Shown here in pieces: positions 34,423 through 43,895 of a stretch of 64,000 nt of DNA (within the stretch, counting starts at the first letter, position 1; every line of letters begins with the position of its first letter). Made by a program: the position numbers and the translations under genes. The notes below the pieces were generated by a model that worked only from the letters and a program-made list of their open reading frames with translations, searched no databases and was not told the origin of the DNA. The stretch comes from CAYZGU01 sp964478165 (GTDB taxonomy: Bacteria; Poribacteria; WGA-4E; JAJDTR01): positions 131,582 to 195,581 of the forward strand of contig CAYZGU010000032.1 of assembly GCA_964478165.1 (NCBI GenBank). The letters run 5' to 3'.

Positions 34423-36066
34423 ATGACAAAATATATTTTTGTAACTGGAGGTGTGGTTTCTGGAATCGGAAAGGGCATCACCACCGCATCGCTGGGACGT
34501 TTGCTCATCAATCGCGGTTTCAACGTCATGGTCACCAAAATAGATCCGTACCTCAATTCAGATGCGGGTACGATGAATCCATTTCAACATGGAGAAGTAT
34601 TTGTCACGCGTGATGGTGCGGAGACAGATCTGGATCTAGGAAACTACGAACGGTTCTTGGGAATAGATCTTAATCGGTTTTCTAATTTTACGACTGGTTC
34701 GGTCTATAGCGAGGTGATTGCCAAAGAACGACGAGGGGATTATCTTGGCGAAACCATACAACTGATTCCGCACATCACCGATGAAATCAAGGAACGTATC
34801 TACCAGCTTGGGCATGACAGTGATGCTGATGTCGTTATTACCGAGATTGGTGGGACGATTGGGGACTTCGAGACTCCTCCGTTTGTTGAAGCAATTCGAC
34901 AGATGGCCGTGGAGCTTGGGCGCGAGAATACATTGTTCATGCATGTGTCGCTTATCTACGCGTCTCCAGGGGGCGAAAATAAAAGCAAACCGACACAGCA
35001 TAGTATCCGAAAGCTACAAGAATTGGGTGTTCAGCCGGACCTCTTAATCTGCCGTACGAGCCAGCCAATGGGAAATGCTTTGCGAAAAAAAATCTCTCTT
35101 TTGTGCGGAATCGGTGAGGAGTACATCGTTGAGGGGCGAGACACCAATCTGGTGGACGAAATCCCATTGAATTTTGAACACCAGGGCATGGCACATCTGG
35201 TAATTAAGAAGCTAGGCCTGGAGGATCGTCCCCCAAGCGATGGCGCGTGGGCGGAAATGGTGCGCAAACTGAAAAACCCGACGTTCCGTATCTGTATTGC
35301 TATCGTTGGAAAGTATGTGAAGGGATGTGATACCTATCTTAGTGTTCAAGAAGCGGTGAAGCACGGTGGTATTGCTAATGAGGCTGTTGTGGAGATTAGA
35401 TGGATCGATTCTGAGACGCTAATTGAGTGCGAGAATCTAGATGAGAAATTTGAGGGAATTGATGGCATTCTGGTTCCTGGTGGTTTTGGTGTTCGTGGTA
35501 TTGAAGGCATGATAGTTGCTGTCCGCTATTCACGTGAGAACAATATTCCGTTTCTAGGACTGTGTCTCGGAATGCAGTGCATGGTGATTGAGTTTGCACG
35601 AAACCTTGCAAATTTGAGGGATGCCAATAGTTCGGAGTTTAACGAGGAAACACCTTATCCGGTCATTGATCTGATGCCGGATCAGCGCAACCTGTCGAAA
35701 CTCGGTGCAACGATGCGGCTAGGACTCTATCCGTGTGTACTTAAGGAGAAATCCAAGGGGAGTTTGGCCTACGGACAACCCATTATTTTGGAGCGCCACC
35801 GCCATCGTTATGAACTGAATAATCAATTCCGAGATCAGCTTGAATTTGAGGGACTATGCTTCAGCGGATTATCTCCGGACGAGAAGCTAGTTGAGATTGC
35901 AGAGGTGAAAGACCACCGCTGGATGGTCGGATCCCAATTCCATCCCGAATTTCAGTCTAAACCCCTCTCCCCACATCCCCTATTTCGTGACTTTATTGAG
36001 GCGGGTCTGCAGCATCAACAGGAAAATCCATCGCGAGGAAGAACCAGTCGGGACGAGGTCGATTAG
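34423..36066 (+). CDS. pyrG: CTP synthase
   Basis: 547 residues from the ATG preceded by GAGGA (an in-frame start lies at 34399). It forms CTP from UTP, ATP and glutamine. The synthetase half starts KYIFVTGGVVSGIGKGITTASLGRLL and holds KIDPYLNSDAGTMNPFQHGEVFVT. The class I glutamine amidotransferase half contains GVPGGFG-like VPGGFGVRG, the nucleophile in GLCLGMQ, and the terminal HPEFQS. Full length, all motifs intact. It lies between kamA and the LarA-like gene, each about 120-150 bases away. Confidence 0.97.
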   Translation: MTKYIFVTGGVVSGIGKGITTASLGRLLINRGFNVMVTKIDPYLNSDAGTMNPFQHGEVFVTRDGAETDLDLGNYERFLGIDLNRFSNFTTGSVYSEVIAKERRGDYLGETIQLIPHITDEIKERIYQLGHDSDADVVITEIGGTIGDFETPPFVEAIRQMAVELGRENTLFMHVSLIYASPGGENKSKPTQHSIRKLQELGVQPDLLICRTSQPMGNALRKKISLLCGIGEEYIVEGRDTNLVDEIPLNFEHQGMAHLVIKKLGLEDRPPSDGAWAEMVRKLKNPTFRICIAIVGKYVKGCDTYLSVQEAVKHGGIANEAVVEIRWIDSETLIECENLDEKFEGIDGILVPGGFGVRGIEGMIVAVRYSRENNIPFLGLCLGMQCMVIEFARNLANLRDANSSEFNEETPYPVIDLMPDQRNLSKLGATMRLGLYPCVLKEKSKGSLAYGQPIILERHRHRYELNNQFRDQLEFEGLCFSGLSPDEKLVEIAEVKDHRWMVGSQFHPEFQSKPLSPHPLFRDFIEAGLQHQQENPSRGRTSRDEVD

Positions 36067-36211
36067 ATGGATTGACGAAGTGATAAATAGCATGACCTGG
36101 CCCAATTAGAAATGGTGTTTTTGAGAAAATGCCAATTCCGCTAAATTGCATAGCATTCCCATTTTGGGTTATATGCCATGACAATCTGGTTTTCGCCTCA
36201 TGGAGGTTTAT

Positions 36212-37477
36212 ATGAAATCAAAAGGCCCTGTGGTCATTCGATCTCGCGCCTGGTATGGTGATGACGAAATTAAGTTGGAGCTTCCACAAAGTTGGGAAGT
36301 CAAGACGCTTTCCCCCAAAGACGCTCCAAAGCTATCGAAACCAGGGATTGAAGCTGCCTTTGATGAACCTATTGGGACGCCTCGTATTGCGGAACTGGCT
36401 AGAGGAAAACGGAGTGCCACCATCGTTGTCGATGACCTTAGCAGGCCGACACCCGCTGCTGATCTCATCCCTTTTATCTTGAGAGAGTTGGAGGAAGCAG
36501 GCCTTCGCAAAAGCGAGATTCGTTTTGTTGTTGGTGGGGGCTCACATCGCGCTCTCACAATTGAAGAAGCCGCGAAAAAGGTTGGTCCGGATGTCGCAGC
36601 GAGACATGAGGTCACGAGCCACGAATTTTTTTCTGGAGATCTTCGAGCATTAGGTAACCTTGATAGTGGTTTGCCGATTTATATAAACCGCGTTGTTGCG
36701 GACGCTGATTTGAAGATTTGTCTAGGTGGGATATATCCACATGTGTCGGTAGGATTCGGTGGTGGTGCGAAGTTAATTGTGCCTGGCGTTTCAGGTTTCG
36801 CAACAATTTTCTATTTTCATGAACATTATCAGAACCGTGGGCATGCGGTTGTCGAGGGGTATGGCGAGGAACCTGACCACCGTGACGCGGCAGAAGCTGT
36901 TGCATCATTGCTGGGGCTTGATGTGATTGTGAACGTGGTTACGAATACGAAACGTGAGATTGCGGGCGTTTTCGTCGGCGATTTCGTAAAAGCACATCGA
37001 ATTGGGGCACAATATGCACTAAAGACCTATGCAACCCCAATCCCCGATGAGATACGTCGAGAAACGGATCTTGTTCTACTAAACTGCTATCCGCTTGACT
37101 GGGATCCGATTCAGACCGGAAAAGCGCTTTGGGCACGGGCGTATTTCGACAACGCATACACGGTCATTATAAATCCGGCAACCCAAGGAGTCTGTTATCA
37201 CGGGCTTACCGATCGGGTTGATTATGCGCGTTTCTCGAGGCAAAACGCGGACCAGAGACCAAAGCAGATTCAAGCGCAGAACGTTGGTAGCCGAGAGCAG
37301 GCATTGGTTTGGTCAGAACTGTTTCCAGTTGATGCTTTTTATGAGCGGTATCCAAACGATATTCTCTTTCGTGAATGGGACAAGCTTGTTGAGCGGCTGG
37401 CTGAAAAGTTGCCCCGAGACGCAAAGGTCGTCCTGTTTCCATGTGCAAGCACACAAATATTCGCGGAGCAAGTTTGA
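36212..37477 (+). CDS. LarA-like protein (nickel-pincer lactate racemase family)
   Basis: 421 residues from the ATG at 36212 (GGAGGT four bases before it). The family box DDLSRPTP spans residues 74-81 and GGGSHR gives His112. GGIYPHVSVGFGGGAK gives His177 and Lys187, and His203 lies in FYFHEHY. Spacings His177-Lys187 (10) and Lys187-His203 (16) equal those of His174, Lys184 and His200 in L. plantarum LarA, which bind the nickel-pincer cofactor. The position of LarA Cys193 is Phe196 here. A hydroxy-acid racemase or epimerase is likely, probably not lactate; substrate unknown. No larB, larC or larE gene lies in the window, though they would be needed for the cofactor. Confidence 0.85.
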   Translation: MKSKGPVVIRSRAWYGDDEIKLELPQSWEVKTLSPKDAPKLSKPGIEAAFDEPIGTPRIAELARGKRSATIVVDDLSRPTPAADLIPFILRELEEAGLRKSEIRFVVGGGSHRALTIEEAAKKVGPDVAARHEVTSHEFFSGDLRALGNLDSGLPIYINRVVADADLKICLGGIYPHVSVGFGGGAKLIVPGVSGFATIFYFHEHYQNRGHAVVEGYGEEPDHRDAAEAVASLLGLDVIVNVVTNTKREIAGVFVGDFVKAHRIGAQYALKTYATPIPDEIRRETDLVLLNCYPLDWDPIQTGKALWARAYFDNAYTVIINPATQGVCYHGLTDRVDYARFSRQNADQRPKQIQAQNVGSREQALVWSELFPVDAFYERYPNDILFREWDKLVERLAEKLPRDAKVVLFPCASTQIFAEQV

Positions 37478-37872
37478 TTCTAGAAGCCATTCCCGTGTCT
37501 GAAAGACAGCCTTAACTGTGCGCTCCGGATGGGAACGGAACCTTCTTCCCTGCGGGAATCTAAATGGCCGGGGGTTGGTTGATGGTGTTGTTCTTGACAA
37601 GGATAGAAACCGTGTGTCTCTTGACGACTCCGGGAGCTAGGTTAAAACGTATCAGTCCTGTTGGCTGGTTAATGCTGAGAGAGCAAAGAACCCGGAGAAC
37701 TAGCATTTCCTTCTGTGTGCATTTACCAATAAGGCGAGTATGCTCATGGGGCTCCGTTTCTCTGGCGCGTCGACCGCGCGGGTTTTATGAGCTCCCGCAG
37801 CACAGTGAGATCCTACTTCCTCGCGAACCGCTCTTCTTTCTTTCGTACGGAGGCTGTAAGAACGTCCAAGAT
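37478..37872. other. 400-base gap between convergent genes
   Basis: The overlapping frames here (37564-37878 plus; 37313-37600 minus) have no ribosome site or motif. GGGAA/TTCCC pairs weakly near 37530-37550. No clear terminator. Confidence 0.4.
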
Positions 37873-38910
37873 TCATAGGCTTAAGTCAACTACGATTCGA
37901 CCTCGAATTCTTCCAACGAGTATTTCTTCGGACGCATCGATCACCTCATTCAAAGAGATTTCCTGTGTCATCTTTTCTAACTTTTCGAGACTAAGATTGA
38001 CGGTAAGGCGCTTCCATACATATTCCCTAAACTCGCGCGAGTATTTCGCCGCATTTGCATTTATACCAAGCAGATTTACACCGCGCAGGATAAACGGCAA
38101 AACGGTCGTGGGCAAGTTGACATCGCTAGCAAGGCCACAAGCAGCAACGCTGCCGTTAGCCTGGGTCCGTTGAAGCACACTTGCGAGGGTCTGTCCGCCT
38201 ACGGTGTCGATTCCGCCAAACCAATGTTCGCTATCTAGCAATTTACCGCTTGGAGTGCTTAGGGCACTACGCGGGATAATCTTAGAAGCGCCAAGGTACT
38301 GTAGATAATCGCTCTCTTCCTCGGAGCGTCCCGAAGAGGCGGTTACGTGATGTCCTAGTCCGGCTAGAAGCGCTATCGCAATCGATCCTACTCCGCCGGC
38401 TGCTCCGGTTACAATAATTTCCTTCCAATTTGTAGTATGATGTATTAGGCCATGGTCTTCAAGAGCCAGGAGAGCGAGCATTGCCGTAAAACCGGCGGTG
38501 CCAATTGCCATCGCCTGTCGGGCCGTTAGTTCAGGAGGTAGGGACAATAGCGAATCGTCTTTGACACGTGCTACGTTTGCGTAGCCACCCGAGACCTCCT
38601 CTCCAATGCCGCACCCAGTAAGAATGACCTCATCTCCTTTTTGGAAACGACCATTCCCATCAGGTTCCAGAATCGAACCCGCAAGGTCAATTCCCGGAAC
38701 AATGGGAAATTGTCTTAGAATCTTGCCTCTGCCGGTAACCGCTAGGGCATCCTTATAGTTTAGACTTGAGTAAGCAACGTGAATGAGCGTATTTCCGTCC
38801 GTTGATGGAATGGCACCCGCATCTTTTAGTTTGCGCATCGCTGCCAGAGTCTGTTTTTCTTCGGGGCCTTTATCTACAATCAGTGCTGAAGAAATCTGTT
38901 GAGTTTTCAT
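37873..38910 (-). CDS. AcuI/YhdH-type zinc-free MDR oxidoreductase (acrylyl-CoA reductase-like)
   Basis: 345 residues. Medium-chain reductase fold with SSLNYKDALAVTG (48-60), PGIDLAG (72-78) and the nucleotide loop VTGAAGGVGSIA (167-178). The structural and catalytic zinc ligands of alcohol dehydrogenases are absent. The SLNYKD and PGIDLAG motifs are those of YhdH/AcuI, NADPH-dependent enzymes that reduce acryloyl-CoA to propionyl-CoA, protecting cells from acrylate (for instance from DMSP). The substrate is inferred from family only. It begins 49 bases after holA on the same strand and may share its transcript; no ribosome site is obvious. Confidence 0.82.
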   Translation of the reverse strand: MKTQQISSALIVDKGPEEKQTLAAMRKLKDAGAIPSTDGNTLIHVAYSSLNYKDALAVTGRGKILRQFPIVPGIDLAGSILEPDGNGRFQKGDEVILTGCGIGEEVSGGYANVARVKDDSLLSLPPELTARQAMAIGTAGFTAMLALLALEDHGLIHHTTNWKEIIVTGAAGGVGSIAIALLAGLGHHVTASSGRSEEESDYLQYLGASKIIPRSALSTPSGKLLDSEHWFGGIDTVGGQTLASVLQRTQANGSVAACGLASDVNLPTTVLPFILRGVNLLGINANAAKYSREFREYVWKRLTVNLSLEKLEKMTQEISLNEVIDASEEILVGRIRGRIVVDLSL

Positions 38911-38959
38911 CGGCTGCGTCTGGTACAGTGTTTAGCTGCTTCAGAGGGTTCGACTGTGT

Positions 38960-40372
38960 TCACAGGGTTTTTCGAGCGTTTCTTTTCTGGCAAAGATCAT
39001 GGACTAGCTCCTCCAGAATACACTCCGGTGTAAGATAGCTGCCCTTGAGTTGTTTATCAGCGTCAAGGGTTTTCTCCAGGCCTTCGATTAATTCCGAGGT
39101 GCTAAAAAACGGAACACATTGGAAAATCTTATAAGCAGCGTAGGGGTTCTGCTCAAGGAGATTAAACTGTGCGTTTTGGGGCAGTGAGTTAGACTTTTTA
39201 GATGCAAGTGGCTTGAAGATTGTATTGGTGAAGTTCTGATAGCTTGCACGTCCGGCTGCTGGGCTCAATCTCTCTCTTTCAACGAGGAGCTTGGCTTGAA
39301 GCGCCAGGCGGATTTGACGTGCGATAAGCGCATTGACTTTAATCGGAGGTTCACCACTTTTGAGGATACTGTGAAGGCTTTTCATCGCTTGGCTGAGTCT
39401 CCGGCTTCCGATTGCGTTAGTTAAGGCAAAGATGTTCTCAAAATTGCTTTGGGTGACCAGATCTCGAACATGTTCCTCATCAATTTGCGTGTTGTTGCCA
39501 ATGAAACCGATGATTTTCTCGATGGCCTCAAAAATCTTGCGCATATCATTTCCCGTTCGATCGCGCAGGAGATTGAACGCTGGGGGCGTGATTTTTTTCT
39601 CGACGGTGCGCAGTTTCCTGCAAACACTCTGAAATAAGGGATCCTGTTGGACCGCTCGTCCAGTTTCTAGTGGTTGGAACGAGACACATTTGCCAACACG
39701 ATTTATTGTCTTAACGAGTCGGCTTCGCGCATCAATATTCCCTTTGACGGTCAAGATTAGTACGCTTGATGTGGGGAGTTCTCCGTTCAGCCACTCAATC
39801 AACAACTCCAGGTCTTGTGTGCTCGTCGACACGTCTGACAATTCGCCAAGGTTCCGGGCAATTTGAGGTAAATTCTGCAAGAACGCAAGTTCGGACGGTT
39901 TCAAAGCTCCCTTCGTTTCTTCGATGAACTGCGTGACGGCATTGTTGAAGTCGTTACTCTGGTTAATGATGTCTTGGGCGGAAACATTCAAAGCCTTGAG
40001 CATGATTGATATGGATTTGCGCGAATCTCCGTCTGTTCTGTCAATAGCACTCCGAAGCAAATCGATTGGGAGAGTTTCTTTCCTTCTGTGAACGATAGTT
40101 GGTTCACGGACAACAACGACCCGCCACTTTGACATTATAGGGTAAGCTTCCACCGCACTCAGCACGTCGTTAATAGATGCCGTCAATCCGTCCAAGTAGT
40201 CCAGATTGAAATCGCGGGTACTTGGATTGTCTAGTAGCGCACTGAGCATTTGTTTGAGGGTGTTTTCAATAAGGAAATCTTCCTCGCCATACAACAAATA
40301 AACTGGATGGACTTTGTTCGCTTGAATTTCTTTTTCGATGCTTGGGGCTGGAGAAGAGGATTGTTTTCTCAT
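38960..40372 (-). CDS. holA: DNA polymerase III subunit delta
   Basis: 470 residues, versus about 340 usually. Delta opens the sliding clamp as part of the clamp loader. The start VHPVYLLYGEEDFLIENTL and EAYPIMSKWRVVVVREP are typical of the AAA-like domain. LIEWLNGELPTSSVLILTV and the second domain (LRDRTGNDMRKIFEAIEKIIGF, then ENIFALTNAIGSR) and third collar domain (IARQIRLALQAKLL) follow in order. The excess comes from about 80-95 residues inserted at about 92-185, between two motifs that normally lie close. The insert is helical and polar. acuI-like gene directly downstream. Confidence 0.85.
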   Translation of the reverse strand: MRKQSSSPAPSIEKEIQANKVHPVYLLYGEEDFLIENTLKQMLSALLDNPSTRDFNLDYLDGLTASINDVLSAVEAYPIMSKWRVVVVREPTIVHRRKETLPIDLLRSAIDRTDGDSRKSISIMLKALNVSAQDIINQSNDFNNAVTQFIEETKGALKPSELAFLQNLPQIARNLGELSDVSTSTQDLELLIEWLNGELPTSSVLILTVKGNIDARSRLVKTINRVGKCVSFQPLETGRAVQQDPLFQSVCRKLRTVEKKITPPAFNLLRDRTGNDMRKIFEAIEKIIGFIGNNTQIDEEHVRDLVTQSNFENIFALTNAIGSRRLSQAMKSLHSILKSGEPPIKVNALIARQIRLALQAKLLVERERLSPAAGRASYQNFTNTIFKPLASKKSNSLPQNAQFNLLEQNPYAAYKIFQCVPFFSTSELIEGLEKTLDADKQLKGSYLTPECILEELVHDLCQKRNARKTL

Positions 40373-40799
40373 GTAATTGTCCCAACGAAACCACAGCCAC
40401 TTAGAGCACGAAGAACAAGATAGGCGCGGAAGGCCAGGGCGAAGTGTCTAACAAGGAACGCGGGCTAGTCTAATGTCACCCTCGTCCAATGGATTGTGTT
40501 CAGCAAGCACCTGACGGTAGGTTAGAAAGCCGGTGATAAAGCCTTCAACACTGCCATGTTTTCTAGAGTATCCTTTTCTCGCTGGCTGTGAAAAGGCGGT
40601 TTCCCTATAGTGTACTTGAGGAATGGAGTGTAGGAAGCGGAAGTGTTTCTGATAGAACCCTATCGTTTCTCCAGGACGCACCCTGTTTTTCCCTGAGTGC
40701 TTACGCGCTTTGCCATCGGTTGTCCCAGTGGTGAATCTCAGGCGAGAATATCAAGTGAGATTATGAAGCTCTGAGTAAATTTGTGTTGGACGCATGTGC
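40373..40799. other. 430-base gap
   Basis: A 77-codon minus-strand frame with GTG start (40448-40681) has no ribosome site or known motif, so I leave it uncalled. Nothing else recognisable. Confidence 0.4.
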
Positions 40800-41672
40800 T
40801 TACCATGGCATCTTTCGCTTGGTGTATCTCCGTCCAATTTCAGCAGCTTCCGGCCCTGCGGCGCCTGCTGAACATATTTTGACGCCTTTGTCAATCTGGT
40901 CAGTGACATTCTCTGTATTGGCCACTTCGAGAAATGCGATGTTTGCCGACGTACAAGCACTTCTCACTCGCTGCCGAGCATTCTCTATCTCTGCAACGTA
41001 TGGTTCGTGGTTGTTTCGATGACCAAATGAAAAAGCCATGTCCCCGGGCCCCCATTCTGCAAAGGCAATGCCGGGAACTGTTGTGCTGGCCTCTGCGTTA
41101 GTAACTGCGCGTTTATTTTCGATTTTTAAGCCAAGCATAATTTCGCCGTTGGGATTCAATGGCCAAACGTCCGCTTTCTCCATGTACTCCTCGGTGGATA
41201 TCCCCCAGATTGACGCGGGATTTCCCTGTGCGCCGTTTCCCCGTCGTCCTTGATCCAACCCAGTGCCGACGCCAGCCATTTGAAATGGATAACGTGCTGC
41301 CTCAACGAATACCTTCACAGCCGATGCACTGTCAGCATGGCAAAGGAGGATGCCATGTACACCGCATGCTAGCACCTGCTTAATCATCCAAGCGTTGGCA
41401 CGCATCACGTTTTCGTCGGTGCCCTCGGCGGGTAATGTGGTAATCACTGCAGGTGTGCGATGCCCACTTCTCGTAGGACCGCCCTCTACAAGCCCGTGCA
41501 TAAACTGATGAAGTGCAGAAATGTTAAAAAGGCCATGCTCCATTTCGACGGCCAGATAATCGGCCCAGGTTTGCGCAGCTTTGACACCAGCCTCGAAACT
41601 TAATGCTCCTGGTGTGACGTAATAGACCGGCTGTCCTTCTTCTAGGAGCTCAATTGCTCGGTTGATTTTCAT
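40800..41672 (-). CDS. HpcH/HpaI aldolase family protein
   Basis: 290 residues. The class II aldolase TIM barrel is recognised by ADYLAVEMEHGLFN (metal/substrate Glu-His), then GVHGILLCHADSASAVKVFVEAARYP, and IMLGLKIENKRAVTN with the metal Glu. Next comes GIAFAEWGPGDMAFSFG, which replaces the usual IGPxDLS loop. These enzymes cleave or form C-C bonds between pyruvate and aldehydes (2-keto-3-deoxy sugar acids, 4-hydroxy-2-oxo acids). AAAGGGTG precedes the ATG. Single gene; its aldol product could feed the RraA or SDR enzymes elsewhere, but no operon supports that. Confidence 0.87.
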   Translation of the reverse strand: MKINRAIELLEEGQPVYYVTPGALSFEAGVKAAQTWADYLAVEMEHGLFNISALHQFMHGLVEGGPTRSGHRTPAVITTLPAEGTDENVMRANAWMIKQVLACGVHGILLCHADSASAVKVFVEAARYPFQMAGVGTGLDQGRRGNGAQGNPASIWGISTEEYMEKADVWPLNPNGEIMLGLKIENKRAVTNAEASTTVPGIAFAEWGPGDMAFSFGHRNNHEPYVAEIENARQRVRSACTSANIAFLEVANTENVTDQIDKGVKICSAGAAGPEAAEIGRRYTKRKMPW

Positions 41673-42154
41673 AATTTCACCCTTTAAATAATGTATAGAC
41701 AGTTAGGACGCACTCAACAAAGAGGTAGCTTGACGCATAGTAGCATAATGACAATGGTCTCATAAGTCCGTCCGAGAAATGCTTGGTCTCTAAAACATGA
41801 ATCTAAGGAGTTCTTGCGGCAACAAAGAACCTTCGTTCCAGCTTTTGAAAAATGCGTTTCGTGTCGATATAGACTTAGAATAACAGGGTACCCATTAACC
41901 ATTAATTGCTCAGTTGGGTTTTCGGTAAGTGGATTGGTAAATGAGCAGTAGCATGATCATATCTTTGAAATTGCTCACTGCGCGTTCTGCCACTTACTTC
42001 GAGGATTTTCTAAACCAGTGAACCCAAGCGATTAATAGGACACCCATACTTGCATCCAGTGACAAAATCTGTGAGATCAGGATCTCAAATTTAGCGATAT
42101 TGACAGGTAATTTGCTTCCGTGCTGGAGCACAACCGCTGTCGCCACACGACGAC

Positions 42155-42183
42155 TTGACCTTTCGAGTGGGATGAGATATTAT
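42155..42183 (+). promoter_or_regulatory. Orphan sigma-70 promoter
   Basis: TTGACC (42155-42160), 17-base spacer, TATTAT (42178-42183), five of six matches in each hexamer. The nearest frame with a ribosome site begins at 42459. Confidence 0.55.
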
Positions 42184-42318
42184 AAACTTCGTGTTAATTA
42201 ATCTTTCTTCGTTTTCCACGTTTGTGGACTTGTTTTCTGAAAAACTGGAGTTATATTCCGCATGGTTCTACTCTTGTTAGATGCGTGAGTAAATTAGACC
42301 GTTCCTTGTACTCAGCCG

Positions 42319-42343
42319 AAACTCCAGAAACACAGAGTTTTTT
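42319..42343 (+). terminator. Possible weak terminator
   Basis: AAACTC (42319-42324) pairs with GAGTTT (42335-42340) and three further T follow. In addition CTGGAGTT (42245-42252) can pair with AACTCCAG (42320-42327), so the transcript from 42190 could fold as a roughly 150-base RNA. The AT-rich stem is weak. Confidence 0.35.
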
Positions 42344-42458
42344 CACAACTGGATTAAATTGTATCGGCTTAAGTATTGTGTTTTGTTGGCGGCTCCCGTT
42401 ATGGTGATGGAACGCAATTGAATCCTCCGTTTTCAGAAGCTTAAAGGGGGTATTGCTT

Positions 42459-42737
42459 GTGCGCGAGAGAAGTGAGTTTCTTGAACAACACCTCCCTGAT
42501 TCCGAAAGCCGGATTGGAGATCCTTTCCATTTCATTAGGCAATGCTACCGGGCAGATTCCTCTATGGGGAAGGAGGGGCTGGCTGCAAATCAAAGGTCTA
42601 CAATTAACTGCTGACAAAATTCCGACAACACATGGATCGCGCTAGCCTATTCGCGTAATGGTGGAGTGCTTACTGAGCCGTTCAAAGCACAAGCGCCTTG
42701 TATCCTCTACCTAATGCCTCGCAGTCAATTGAACTGA
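42459..42737 (+). pseudogene. Small gene interrupted by an in-frame TGA
   Basis: A GTG at 42459 follows AAAGGGGG at eight bases. 51 codons (VRERSEFLEQHLPDSESRIG at the start) lead to a TGA at 42612. The same frame continues for 40 codons with QNSDNTWIALAYSRNGG and VLTEPFKAQAP before the next stop. The SRNGG-x-LTEPF pattern is reminiscent of a BNR/sialidase Asp-box repeat. I favour a decayed gene fragment. Since selD shows UGA recoding in this organism, a selenocysteine codon is conceivable, but the Cys-U-Gln context is unusual and I see no convincing SECIS. Confidence 0.35.
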
Positions 42738-43139
42738 TAACTTAGGGTAGAAGATCCTGAACGCTGAGTGGCCTTTGGAGCAAAGGTGAAGTTTTACAAG
42801 TTGTTAAAAGCTCAGGCGAGGCTATGTTCGCGCGGATGATTTAAGGATGAACTTCCGCGGATTAAATCACAATGAGCTTCGTGTCAAGTTGTCTATTTGG
42901 CACTATCCCGCTAAGCGAAGATGTCAAAAACACTGATTGGGTGCGGATTCAAATGTCACTCGCACAAACATTCAGGAGTGTAAAGCAGATTGTGTCAAAT
43001 TTCGTTGATTTTAAAACATCGACACGGTGTGGCCGGAGCAAATCCTGACGGAATGCTCGCGGCGACATCTTGGTTGTTTGGAATTGGAAACCTCTATATT
43101 GCGAGTGTCATTTATGGAATTAGATTCAGGTGTAGTGCT

Positions 43140-43895
43140 CTAGTCCCATGTGACCGCACCGCCAGAACCAAGCAATATGAGATTTTCTGGTTTCAGTAGA
43201 ACTTCCCCTTCTTTGACTACAGGCATACCGGTTGGGTACAAGGCGTAGGCAATCCGTCTGGGAAGATGGTTTCCAAGATCTGCCATCATCTCCTCTTCTG
43301 TCTTAAGGCGAACCATACCACGGTTTTCAACTTGGAATGCATGCCAGTATTTGAGATAATCTACAATCGTATCATCGAAGATGAGTTCGCCTGTCTTCGT
43401 ATCGACAATTTTCAGATGGGTCTTCACCAGTGCGCTTTGGCGAGCTCGAAGGTATGTCGCCGTGCCCGAAATTCCCCCTTGTCGTCCCTGTTTTCTGAGA
43501 AATGCGTTAAAGTCTCGGTGCACAAACTTGGGTTTCGACATTTCCCCAATGATGATTAAGTCAACTCCCAGGGCTTGCCCGGTTTTGGCAGCCAATGCCG
43601 GGTCTGCGAAAATGTCATTCAATGATAACCCTAATTCCTCCAGCTTTGTCGCTACCGGTGCCACCTTCTCAGATTGATCGCAGATCCAGGTGGTGTCTTT
43701 GAGGGCAAGTTCCATGCGGGTAGTGAGGTTAATGGGGACCCACTTGCCAAGGCCTACAGCCTGGTCTTGGGCGAGAAAAGGTGTTATAGCAACTGCAGAT
43801 GTCTGATCTAGTGGTGGGGGTGTGTTGAGGCTTGTAGCACAACCAACAATCAAAACGAGAAACAGTGGAAACAGAATAAAACGGAGCGAATACAT
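43140..43895 (-). CDS. Uncharacterised envelope lipoprotein
   Basis: 251 residues from the ATG at 43895 with GGAGG ten bases before it. The signal ends LFLVLIVGC, a canonical lipobox (Cys near residue 19). The mature chain starts PPPLDQTSAVAITPF and has an alpha/beta pattern with MELALKDTTW, LGVDLIIIGEMSKPK and TGELIFDDTIVDYLKY. It resembles the N-terminal fold of CsgG/TolB-like lipoproteins, where AxxLGVDxIIxG and a TGE/D strand recur. The role is unknown. Minus strand, single gene; TTGACA lies upstream at 43967-43962 with only a moderate extended -10. Confidence 0.6.
   Translation of the reverse strand: MYSLRFILFPLFLVLIVGCATSLNTPPPLDQTSAVAITPFLAQDQAVGLGKWVPINLTTRMELALKDTTWICDQSEKVAPVATKLEELGLSLNDIFADPALAAKTGQALGVDLIIIGEMSKPKFVHRDFNAFLRKQGRQGGISGTATYLRARQSALVKTHLKIVDTKTGELIFDDTIVDYLKYWHAFQVENRGMVRLKTEEEMMADLGNHLPRRIAYALYPTGMPVVKEGEVLLKPENLILLGSGGAVTWD

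Larger units (their letters stand above)
41673..43139. other. 1.47-kb gap with an orphan promoter and a split ORF
   Basis: The largest gene-free interval. On the plus strand it contains a good promoter (42155-42183), a small hairpin with T-run (42319-42343) and a two-part open frame interrupted by one TGA (42459-42737). A further protein-like stretch (RGYVRADDLRMNFRGLNHNE) lies near 42820-42880 in another frame. I read the interval as a decayed gene or genes. Nothing can be supported in 41673-42150 and 42950-43139. Confidence 0.45.

Noticed and set aside
37564..37878. 104-codon ORF between convergent larA-like and acuI-like genes
   Set aside because: Overlaps the acuI-like gene end, has an unlikely composition and no start signal.
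40448..40681. 77-codon minus-strand ORF between holA and the aldolase gene
   Set aside because: GTG start without a ribosome site, no family; left as an uncalled frame.
42612..42614. TGA in the split ORF as a selenocysteine codon
   Set aside because: The Cys-U-Gln context is not a known redox motif, and the nearest hairpin (CGCG/CGCG) has no G at the start of its loop; gene decay is simpler.
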